Source: Actinomycetota bacterium
GTDB taxonomy: Bacteria > Actinomycetota > Actinomycetes > Actinomycetales > Microbacteriaceae
Direction of reading: 5' to 3'
Assembly (NCBI GenBank): GCA_016870695.1
Contig: VGAV01000047.1
Location: 1-10,948 of the forward strand
Length of the DNA: 10,948 bases
In this document: one piece after another, positions 1-6,024 of the stretch
How positions within the stretch are numbered: position 1 is the first letter of the stretch
How the letters are laid out: every line of letters begins with the position of its first letter
Notes under the pieces: model-generated
Seen by the model: the letters and a program-made list of their open reading frames with translations, nothing else
What the model was told of the DNA's origin: nothing
The model's database searches: none
Position numbers and translations under genes: made by a program

Positions 1-112
1 CGGGGCGGCGCGGCCGCCGCGGGGCTGACGCCCGGGGACTCCGGCCTAACGCGCGGGGGCCGGCTCGGACCGGGCCGCCAGCGACCCGGGAACCATCTGC
101 GGCGCGACCGCC

Positions 113-613
113 TCAGACCCAGAAGTCCTCGTGCGCCCGGGCAGCTTCGTCCTCGAGCAGAGGCCCGACGACCTCGATCATTCGCTGGCCGCGGGCGAAG
201 ACCTCGCGACAGGGCAGAGAGAAGGTCGGGTTCTCCGGGTGGTCCCCGGTCAGCACCAGCAGACGCTCCTCGGACAGGGCGTACACGACCCGATCGATGC
301 CGCACCAGTAAACGGCGCCCGCGCACATGGCGCACGGCTCGGCACTGGTGAAGAGGGTCGTCCCCGCCATGGCGTCCGCTCCGAGCGCGCGGAACGCGGC
401 CGCGACGGCGCGCATCTCGGCGTGCTGCGTGGGGTCGCCCTCCGGGGGGAGCGAGTTGTTGCCGGCGGAGCTCACGACCTCGCCCGAGGCGGTCACGACG
501 ATGGCGCCGAACGGGTGGGCGCCCTCGTCGCGGGAGCGTTCTGCGACCGCGATGCTCTGGCGGACGAACGCCAGGTCAGCGGGGGTGAGGAGGGCGGTGT
601 GGTCGGTCGTCAC
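113..613 (-). CDS. Nucleoside/guanine-type deaminase (cytidine deaminase fold)
   Basis: A 166-residue zinc deaminase of the CDA/GuaD/TadA superfamily. The zinc site is plain: HAE at residues 64-66 (His ligand plus the catalytic proton-shuttle Glu66) and PCAMC at 93-97 (Cys94 and Cys97 as ligands), followed by AGAVYWCGI, which resembles the short bacterial guanine deaminases such as Bacillus GuaD (about 156 residues). The likely reaction is cytosolic hydrolytic deamination of guanine to xanthine, which would feed the purine-to-allantoin route next door; cytosine, isoguanine or another base cannot be excluded from sequence. I chose GTG at 613 because AAGGAG (618-623) sits just upstream and residue 1 then begins MTTDHTALL. 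A TTG at 631 would add six residues but lies upstream of that ribosome site and inside a palindrome. The gene is separated from the PhzF gene by a repeat-bearing intergenic region, so it is probably transcribed on its own. Family assignment is firm; substrate is inferred. Confidence 0.88.
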   Translation of the reverse strand: MTTDHTALLTPADLAFVRQSIAVAERSRDEGAHPFGAIVVTASGEVVSSAGNNSLPPEGDPTQHAEMRAVAAAFRALGADAMAGTTLFTSAEPCAMCAGAVYWCGIDRVVYALSEERLLVLTGDHPENPTFSLPCREVFARGQRMIEVVGPLLEDEAARAHEDFWV

Positions 614-617
614 GAGG

Positions 618-623
618 CTCCTT
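618..623 (-). promoter_or_regulatory. Ribosome binding site deciding the deaminase start
   Basis: AAGGAG read on the minus strand, four bases before GTG at 613. It supports the GTG over the upstream TTG at 631. It also lies within the palindrome at 621-632, so a protein bound there would mask it. Confidence 0.6.
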
Positions 624-632
624 GTGAACAAG
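621..632. promoter_or_regulatory. Candidate operator, copy 1 (CTTGT-NN-ACAAG)
   Basis: The 12-mer CTTGTGAACAAG is a perfect 5+5 inverted repeat around two bases and overlaps the ribosome site of the deaminase gene. A second site with the same outer bases is present 95 bases upstream. Short palindromes of this kind are typical of dimeric repressors such as the MarR or TetR families. No regulator gene is in the window, so the binding protein is unknown and the operator role is inferred. Confidence 0.35.
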
Positions 633-715
633 TCTGGTCGGGATGAGGGGTATGTCTCCCATTCTGCCCGCCAAGTGTTGCTGTGGGATTACGCAGGGTG
701 AACGGTTGGATCCCA

Positions 716-727
716 CTTGTTGACAAG
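716..727. promoter_or_regulatory. Candidate operator, copy 2 (CTTGT-NN-ACAAG)
   Basis: CTTGTTGACAAG; the symmetry extends to 7+7 bases (714-729, CACTTGT/ACAAGTG). It shares all ten palindromic bases with the site at 621-632 and lies about 100 bases upstream of the deaminase start. Caution: the flanking TCCCACTT also resembles the arm of the hairpin repeats at 747-803 and 831-887, so it may be a decayed repeat copy instead of an operator. Confidence 0.33.
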
Positions 728-746
728 TGCCGGACGGGGTAAGAGA

Positions 747-803
747 GCGTGTCCCACTTTGTGCAGGAGACAGCCGTCTCACCCGCACAAAGTGGGACAT
801 GCC
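747..803. repeat. REP-like hairpin repeat, copy 1
   Basis: Arms TGTCCCACTTTGTGC (750-764) and GCACAAAGTGGGACA (785-799) are perfect 15-base complements; with one G-T wobble the stem extends to 747-802. The 20-base loop carries its own 5-base stem, GAGAC (767-771) with GTCTC (776-780), closing on AGCC. The unit ends with ATGCC, as does copy 2. It lies between the stop of the PhzF gene and the start of the deaminase gene. A transcript from the PhzF side would fold here, so it may serve as a processing or stop signal, but no T-run follows. A dispersed intergenic palindrome of REP/BIME type is the best fit. Confidence 0.75.
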
Positions 804-830
804 AGAAGGAGCAGCCGGCCCTCACCCAGG

Positions 831-887
831 GCGTGTCCCACTTTGTGCCGAACACTGCCCTCTCACCTGCACGAAGTGGGACATGCC
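831..887. repeat. REP-like hairpin repeat, copy 2
   Basis: Arms at 834-848 (TGTCCCACTTTGTGC) and 869-883 (GCACGAAGTGGGACA) pair over 15 bases with one G-T wobble, and the pairing extends through GCG/TGC on the flanks. The loop is again exactly 20 bases and agrees with the loop of copy 1 at about 14 of 20 positions, so this is a true homologous copy in the same orientation, 84 bases away. It begins just 19 bases beyond the stop of the PhzF gene, a position where it could protect or end that mRNA. Confidence 0.75.
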
Positions 888-906
888 GGTCCGGGCCGGC
901 GCGGGA

Positions 907-1764
907 TCAGAGGGGCGTCGCCGTCCCGCGCACATGGACGCCACCGGATGCCGGGACCTCGACCTCCAGCACGCTCGGCCGGCCGATGTGCCGACCCTGC
1001 CGCACGGTGAAGCCGAACGGCGCCGGGACGCCGACGCGGTCGCGGAGGTACGCGCCCAGCGAGGCCGCGGCGGAGCCCGTGGCGGGGTCCTCGGTGATGT
1101 CCGCGACGGGGAAGAGATTGCGCGCCTCGATCACGACGCCGTCGGCGATGTCGGCGTCGACGTGCACGACGATGATCGTGCCCTTCCAGCCGCGTTCGTC
1201 GAGCAGGGCGCGAACGGCGGCCGGGTCGAAGGCGAAGGAGTCGAAGACGACGCGGGAGGCGATCGCGACCACGGGGTGCAGGTTGCCGGCGAAAGACTGG
1301 GCGAGCGGCATCCGGTCGTCCAGGTCGTCCCGGGTCAGTCCGAGGAGCGTCAGCAGGCGGTCCGCCACGTCGTCCTCGAGGTCGATGACGTAGGGCTCCA
1401 CGCTGGTGAACCCGGCGGTCACGTGCCCGTCGTCGGCGCGGGCGGTGATCACCTCCACCGTTCCGGCCGCGGTGTCGAAGAGGAACGCCCCCGGGCCCTC
1501 CGCCTCGGCGAGCGCGACGGCGGTCGCGATGGTGGCGTGCCCGCAGAACGGGACCTCGGCGTCGGGAGAGAAGTAGCGCACGTCGACGCGCCGTCCGTCC
1601 CGGACTCCGACGAAGGCCGTCTCGGGATGTCCGAGGTCGGCCGCGATGCGCTGCATGTCGGCCACGGTGAGGGTCCGCGCGTCGAGGACGACGCCGGCCG
1701 GGTTGCCGCCGCCGGGTTCGGCGGCGAAGGCGAGGAGCTCGAGCAGGGCGGGGGCGTCGGTCAT
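907..1764 (-). CDS. PhzF-family isomerase/epimerase-like protein
   Basis: A 285-residue protein with the full set of PhzF-family marks: GNPAGVV at 20-26, the conserved acidic residue in HPETAFV (Glu48, the position of the catalytic Glu in PhzF), YFSPDAEVPFCGHAT at 64-78, and DPATGSA at 226-232, followed by VRQGRHIGRPS near 254-264. These belong to the two pseudo-symmetric halves of the diaminopimelate epimerase fold. The length is normal for the family (about 260-300). PhzF itself isomerises a phenazine precursor, but most family members have no known substrate, and no phenazine genes are here. Start ATG 1764 is chosen because GGGAG stands nine bases upstream and the family-type N-terminus begins there; an upstream in-frame ATG at 1806 adds an atypical Arg-rich leader. 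The gap to the upstream allantoate hydrolase gene is 65 bases, so it may be the last gene of the allantoin operon. Family certain, role unknown. Confidence 0.9.
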   Translation of the reverse strand: MTDAPALLELLAFAAEPGGGNPAGVVLDARTLTVADMQRIAADLGHPETAFVGVRDGRRVDVRYFSPDAEVPFCGHATIATAVALAEAEGPGAFLFDTAAGTVEVITARADDGHVTAGFTSVEPYVIDLEDDVADRLLTLLGLTRDDLDDRMPLAQSFAGNLHPVVAIASRVVFDSFAFDPAAVRALLDERGWKGTIIVVHVDADIADGVVIEARNLFPVADITEDPATGSAAASLGAYLRDRVGVPAPFGFTVRQGRHIGRPSVLEVEVPASGGVHVRGTATPL

Positions 1765-1772
1765 CCGTCGAT

Positions 1773-1778
1773 TCTCCC
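1773..1778 (-). promoter_or_regulatory. Ribosome binding site deciding the PhzF-family start
   Basis: GGGAGA on the minus strand; nine bases separate GGGAG from the ATG at 1764. It favours this start over the in-frame ATG at 1806. Confidence 0.55.
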
Positions 1779-1829
1779 GCTCTCGCAGCGATGGGCGAGG
1801 GGCCACCGGCCGACGCGTGGACGTATCGG

Positions 1830-3113
1830 TCAGCGAGGCTCGGCGGCGAGGTGCAGCACCGCCTCGGCGAGGGCCTGGATGCCGACGGCGACGTCGTCGC
1901 CGGAGACGGCCTCGTCGGGATGGTGGCTGATGCCGTCGGGGTTGCGGAGGAAGAGCATGCCGACGTCGGTGATCGCGCCGATGGACATCGCGTCGTGTCC
2001 GGCGCGGCTGAAGAGCGTCGGGGCCTCCCCGCCGATGCCGGCGCGGACGACGTCCTGCAGCAGCGGGGCGCAGAACACGGCGGGGGCGCTGTGCACCTCG
2101 CGCGCCTGCCAGCTCAGCCCGCGGCGTCCCATGATGGCATCCAGTTCCCGAGCGATCTCGTCCCAGGTGTGGTCGCGGGTGTCGTCGAACTCGCCGCGCA
2201 GGTCGAGGGAGAAGTGCGCCTCCCCCGGCACTACGTTGACCGCCCCGGGGAACGCCTCCAGCTGCCCGACGGTGCCCACGATGTGGTGTTCGCCGCGGCA
2301 GATGCGTTCCACCGCGAGCGCCGCCTCGCTCGCCCCGAGCAGGGCGTCACGGCGCATGTCGTACGGGGTGCCGCCGGCGTGGCGCGCCTCGCCTTCGACG
2401 ATCAGCTGGAACCGGCGTGCCGACGCGATCGACGATACGGCGGCGAGCGCCTGGCCGCTGCGGTGCAGCTCCGGCCCCTGCTCGATGTGCGCCTCGAGGT
2501 AGGCGACGAGCTCGTCCGGTCGCCTCGCGGCCTCGCCGACACGGCCCGGGTCGAGGCCGAACTCGCGGAACGCCTCGCGCAGGGTGACGCCGTCCTCGTC
2601 GGTGAGATCCCACCAGGACGCCTCCCACTGCCCCGCGACGGCGGAGGAGCCGAGCAGCGCCTTGCCGAACCGCGTGCCCTCCTCGTCGCTGAAGGCGACG
2701 ACCTCGAGCGCGAACGGGAAGGGACTGGATGCCACCCCGTCCTCGTCGCGTCGACGGACCAGCCGCACGACCTCGAGCGCCATGAGCACCCCGATGATGC
2801 CGTCGAAGCGGCCGGCATCCGGAACCGTGTCGAGGTGAGATCCGAGGAGGAGCGCCGGGGCGTCGGGGGCTCCGACAGGCGCGAGGCGGCTCACCTGATT
2901 GCCCGCGGCGTCCTGCCGCGTCGTCATCCCGAGCTCGCGCATCCACTCGGCCGCGAGCCTGTTCACGCGGGCGTGCTCGGGCGAGAGGTAGACGCGGGTG
3001 ATGCTCCCGGGCGTTGACGTGACCCGGGCGAGCTCCTCGCACCGGGCCATCACGCGCCGGGCCGCCACCGTGATGAGCTCGGGCGGCACCTGCAGGCGCG
3101 TGGCGAGGGCCAT
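1830..3113 (-). CDS. allC: Allantoate amidohydrolase, M20 family
   Basis: A 427-residue binuclear metal hydrolase of peptidase family M20, in the branch that holds allantoate amidohydrolase, beta-ureidopropionase and N-carbamoyl-L-amino-acid hydrolase. Visible marks are GSHLDTVPDAGRFDG at 91-105 (ligands His93 and Asp104, with Asp95), SDEEGTRFG at 142-150 (Glu144/Glu145), AHIEQGP at 208-214 (His209), RHAGGTPYDMRRD at 244-256 in the lid domain that binds substrate, and SHHPDE at 396-401 (His398). The length matches AllC (about 410-430). The expected reaction is allantoate to (S)-ureidoglycine, CO2 and ammonia in the cytosol. ATG 3113 shares one base with the stop of the upstream aminotransferase (TGATG), with GGAG ten bases before it. 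Sequence alone does not separate AllC from carbamoyl-amino-acid hydrolases; the adjacent PucG and allantoinase decide for allantoate. Confidence 0.87.
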   Translation of the reverse strand: MALATRLQVPPELITVAARRVMARCEELARVTSTPGSITRVYLSPEHARVNRLAAEWMRELGMTTRQDAAGNQVSRLAPVGAPDAPALLLGSHLDTVPDAGRFDGIIGVLMALEVVRLVRRRDEDGVASSPFPFALEVVAFSDEEGTRFGKALLGSSAVAGQWEASWWDLTDEDGVTLREAFREFGLDPGRVGEAARRPDELVAYLEAHIEQGPELHRSGQALAAVSSIASARRFQLIVEGEARHAGGTPYDMRRDALLGASEAALAVERICRGEHHIVGTVGQLEAFPGAVNVVPGEAHFSLDLRGEFDDTRDHTWDEIARELDAIMGRRGLSWQAREVHSAPAVFCAPLLQDVVRAGIGGEAPTLFSRAGHDAMSIGAITDVGMLFLRNPDGISHHPDEAVSGDDVAVGIQALAEAVLHLAAEPR

Positions 3114-4345
3114 CAGACGGCCGCTCCGTAGACGTCCTGGGCCGCCTCGACACCGCCGCCCGCGGGCACCGCCGCGCCGTGCCGGCGGAGGACCGTCTCG
3201 AGGGCGGCGAGAGTGGTGACCACGGCGTCGGTGCGGGCGTTGTAGCCCATCGTCCCGATGCGCCACACCCGGCCGTGCAGGGGCCCGAACGACGTCCCGA
3301 TCTCGATGCCGAAGTCGGTCAGCAGCTCGGCCCGCACGGCGTCGCCGACGACGCCCTCGGGGATCTCGACCGCGACCACGTTGGTCATCTTGTGCGCGAC
3401 GTCGCCGAAGACCGTGAGGCCCAGACCCTGCACCCCCGCCAGCATCGCCGCGCCGTGCAGGCGGTGGCGGTCGATGACGGCATCCTGGCCCTCGAGCAGG
3501 AGGACGCGGGCGCATTCGCGGGCGCCGTACAGCATCGTCGTGGCCTCGGTGTGGTGGTTGAGGCGGCGCGGGCCCCAGTAGTCGAGGATCATCGCCACGT
3601 CGAAGTAGTTGGACCGGACGAAGTCGGACGACACGGCGTCCCCCTCCTCGCGGATCCCGGCCTCGACGCGGGCGCGCGAGCGCGCGACCTCGACGGCTCG
3701 CTCCGACAGGCTGATCGGCGCCGAGCCGGACGGGCCGCCCAAGCACTTCTGCAGGCCTGCGGTCGCGGCATCCAGCCCCCATCCGTCCATCTCGAAGGGA
3801 TTGCCGCCGAGCGAGGCGGTGGCGTCCGTGTAGAACAGGGCGCCGTGCGCGCGGCAGATCTCGCCGATCTCGTCCAGCGGCTGCAGCATCGTGGTCGACG
3901 TGTCGCCCTGCACGCAGGCGACGAGGTGCGGCTGCACGCGCTCGATGGCCTCGCGGATGGCGGAGACGGGGAACACCTGCCCCCACGGCACCTCAATCGT
4001 GTGCACCTCGGCGAGCGCGCGCTCGGCGATCTCCGCCAGCAGGTGGCCGAACCGGCCGAAGATGGGAACGAGCACGCGGTCGCCGGGACGCACGAGCGAC
4101 ACGATCGCCGCCTCGATGCCCGCGCGGCTCGTGCCGTCGATGAGCAGCGTGGCGTCGTTCTCGGTGCGCCAGACCTGGCGGTAGAGCTCCTGCGTCTCGT
4201 TCATCGTCGCGGTCATGAACGGGTCGTACTGCCCGACGAGCGGCGCGCTCATCGCCTGCAGGACGCTCGGGTAGGCCGAGATCGGCCCCGGCCCCATGAG
4301 CAGGCGGGCGGGCGGGTCGATCGGGCCGGGGATGGTGCTGTTCAC
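3113..4345 (-). CDS. pucG: (S)-ureidoglycine-glyoxylate aminotransferase
   Basis: A 410-residue class V, fold-type I PLP aminotransferase of the alanine-glyoxylate family, close in length to Bacillus PucG (about 416). Marks: LLMGPGPISAYPSVL at 15-29, GTSRAGIEAA at 71-80 (phosphate cup), YTDATASLGG at 172-181 (Asp174 contacts the pyridine nitrogen), and GLQKCLGGPSG at 197-207, where Lys200 should form the Schiff base. NHHTEAT at 263-269 lies where PucG enzymes carry an Asn linked to ureidoglycine recognition, which favours PucG over serine- or alanine-glyoxylate enzymes. The reaction would be ureidoglycine plus glyoxylate to glycine plus oxalurate (N-carbamoyl-2-oxoglycine). GTG 4345 overlaps the amidase stop by four bases (GTGA) and has GGAG five bases upstream. 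Its place between an allantoate hydrolase and a candidate oxalurate amidase fits this job well. Confidence 0.87.
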   Translation of the reverse strand: MNSTIPGPIDPPARLLMGPGPISAYPSVLQAMSAPLVGQYDPFMTATMNETQELYRQVWRTENDATLLIDGTSRAGIEAAIVSLVRPGDRVLVPIFGRFGHLLAEIAERALAEVHTIEVPWGQVFPVSAIREAIERVQPHLVACVQGDTSTTMLQPLDEIGEICRAHGALFYTDATASLGGNPFEMDGWGLDAATAGLQKCLGGPSGSAPISLSERAVEVARSRARVEAGIREEGDAVSSDFVRSNYFDVAMILDYWGPRRLNHHTEATTMLYGARECARVLLLEGQDAVIDRHRLHGAAMLAGVQGLGLTVFGDVAHKMTNVVAVEIPEGVVGDAVRAELLTDFGIEIGTSFGPLHGRVWRIGTMGYNARTDAVVTTLAALETVLRRHGAAVPAGGGVEAAQDVYGAAV

Positions 4346-6024
4346 GAGGTCTCCGTGGGACGAGAGCGGATGGATGCCGCGAGCGCGGCGACACGACGGG
4401 CGAGGCGGACGAGGGCGATGTCGGTGCCGGCACGCGAGACGAGGCACACGCCGACGGGCGCGGGGCCGGCGGCGGTCGGCAGGGTGAGCAGCGGGACCGA
4501 GATCGACGGCAAGCCCGCGACCGCGGCGGGCGCCGTCATGCGCAGCGTCGCGGCGCGCACGGCGTCGATGTCGGCGGTGCGCTGCGGCGCCGGGCCGGGC
4601 ACGGTCGGGAACATCATCACGGCACCGTCGACGAGCTCGGTCAGGTGCGCGGCGATCGACTCCAGCTCGCCGCGCGCCGCGGTCTCCGCCTCGGCGGTGA
4701 TGCCGGAGGCGAGGCGGAAGCGGTCGGCGACGGCGGCGCCCAGGGCGTCCGGGTGCGCGCCCACCCACTCGCCGTTGTTGCGCCAGGCCTCGGCTCCCTG
4801 CACCGTGCGGAACGCGGAGAAGGCGGCATCCAGGTCACCGGTGTGGACGGCGCGGAACGATGGCGGGTCGTCCGAGGCCGAGAGCGCCGCCAGCAGGCGC
4901 GAGAACGCCTCCCGGGTCGCGGGCTCGGCGCACGCGAGGATCTCGTCCGGCACGAGGAAGCGCCAGGGCAGGTCGTCCTGCGAGGCGCCGAGGACGTTCT
5001 CGGTGGATGCCGAGGAGTCGTAGCTCAAGCACCAGTCGGCCACGCGCTGCAGCGTCTCGCCGTCGCGGGCCAGCCATCCGATCGTGTCGAACGACTGCGC
5101 CAGCGGCAGCATGCCCTGACGCGGAACGAGGTCGTGCGTCGTGCGCAGTCCCCAGAGGCCCTGGTACGAGGCGGGGACCCGGATGGAGCCGGCGGTGTCG
5201 GTCGCGAGACCGATGTCGGCGTGGCCGGCTGCGACGGCTGAGGCGGGTCCGCTGGACGAGCCGCCGGGCAGCGCGCCGACCACCGCGCCGTTGGGCGGGG
5301 TGCCGTAGTGCACGTTGTCGCCGGCGATCGAGTACGCGAACTCGTCGGTGCGCGCGATGCCGCGGAGGGAGGCTCCGCCGCGCAGCAGGTCGGCGACCGC
5401 GGGCGCCGTCGCCTTCTCGGGGCGCGCCTCCTCCAGGAACGCGGGGTTGCCGGCACCGATGCGGAAGCCCGCGATCGCGAAGAGGTCCTTCACCGCGACC
5501 GTGAGCCCCGCGAGCGGACCCTCCCACGCGCCCTGCAGGAACGGGTCGCCGACACTGCGCCAGATCGTGCGGTCCAGAGCGGGCGTCCGAGGCGTCACGT
5601 GCGCGGCCGTGATGAGCCAGCGCCCGTCGATGCGCTGCCATACCTGCGTCTGCAGGCCCCGGCCCCCGCCGTGGAAGCGCGAGACCGCCACCAGCAGGGC
5701 CATGTCGCCGTCGACGCTGGGGCCTCCGGCGGCGGCGGTGGAGAGCGGTCGGTAGTGGAGCTCGGTGATCTCGCGCGGCGGGACGCCCCCGCGCAGCGAG
5801 CGGAAGCCGCTGATGGCGTCGTGCCCGACGAGCAGCCCCGCCGCGTCGCCGCGCAGGGTGTCCGGCCCCGGGGCGAAGGACGCGTCGAGCGCATCGAGGT
5901 CGTTCGCGACGATCGCGCGCTCGTATGCGTCGAACGCCGCCCGAAGGTCCGCGGGGACGGACGGGCGCGCCTCGACGGGCGCTCCCGGCGCCGCGACGGC
6001 GGAGTCCTCGCTGCGGAGCGTCAT
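4342..6024 (-). CDS. AtzH/HpxZ-like domain fused to amidase-signature enzyme (candidate oxalurate amidohydrolase)
   Basis: A 560-residue two-domain protein. Residues about 22-145 look like a SnoaL/NTF2-fold AtzH-like (DUF3225) domain, seen in AFDAYERAIVANDLDALD, then GHDAISGFRSLRG and VWQRIDGRWLITAAHVT. Residues about 155-555 are an amidase-signature domain with the Ser-cisSer-Lys triad: Lys179 in AVKDLF, Ser256 in PGGSSSG, and Ser280 in TDTAGSIRVP, the last two 24 apart as in the family. In Klebsiella the separate genes hpxZ (DUF3225) and hpxY (amidase) are linked to oxalurate breakdown, and AtzE/AtzH act in cyanurate degradation. Next to pucG, whose product is oxalurate, the likely substrate is oxalurate; this is inference. 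No separate HpxX/AtzG-like small subunit is seen. ATG 6024 shares one base with the upstream stop (TGATG) and has AGGGGAGG four bases before it. The C-terminal end (VGVCLVSRAGTD, then RLARRVA) is normal for amidases. Confidence 0.87.
   Translation of the reverse strand: MTLRSEDSAVAAPGAPVEARPSVPADLRAAFDAYERAIVANDLDALDASFAPGPDTLRGDAAGLLVGHDAISGFRSLRGGVPPREITELHYRPLSTAAAGGPSVDGDMALLVAVSRFHGGGRGLQTQVWQRIDGRWLITAAHVTPRTPALDRTIWRSVGDPFLQGAWEGPLAGLTVAVKDLFAIAGFRIGAGNPAFLEEARPEKATAPAVADLLRGGASLRGIARTDEFAYSIAGDNVHYGTPPNGAVVGALPGGSSSGPASAVAAGHADIGLATDTAGSIRVPASYQGLWGLRTTHDLVPRQGMLPLAQSFDTIGWLARDGETLQRVADWCLSYDSSASTENVLGASQDDLPWRFLVPDEILACAEPATREAFSRLLAALSASDDPPSFRAVHTGDLDAAFSAFRTVQGAEAWRNNGEWVGAHPDALGAAVADRFRLASGITAEAETAARGELESIAAHLTELVDGAVMMFPTVPGPAPQRTADIDAVRAATLRMTAPAAVAGLPSISVPLLTLPTAAGPAPVGVCLVSRAGTDIALVRLARRVAALAASIRSRPTETS

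Noticed and set aside
41..63. CCGGCC/GGCCGG hairpin downstream of the deaminase stop as a terminator
   Set aside because: The stem is only six G/C pairs around an 11-base loop with no T-run, and such pairs are common by chance in DNA this rich in G+C.
94..631. TTG at 631 as the deaminase start, and a 16-codon frame starting at 96
   Set aside because: The ribosome site AAGGAG lies downstream of the TTG and serves GTG 613; the 16-codon frame has no supporting signal.
632..750. A sigma-70 promoter for the deaminase built on TTGACA at 720-725 or TTGTCA on the minus strand
   Set aside because: TTGACA is on the plus strand with no -10 at proper spacing, and the minus-strand TTGTCA is not followed by an acceptable -10; both are simply parts of the palindrome at 714-729.
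747..887. CRISPR-like array
   Set aside because: There are only two units, each is a long self-complementary hairpin with a related loop, and no cas genes or unique spacers are present.
1830..5023. Long open frames on the plus strand and in other frames across the operon
   Set aside because: They are antisense or frame shadows of high-G+C genes: their products are Arg/Gly/Asp-rich with no domain motifs, while the minus-strand genes carry intact catalytic motifs throughout.
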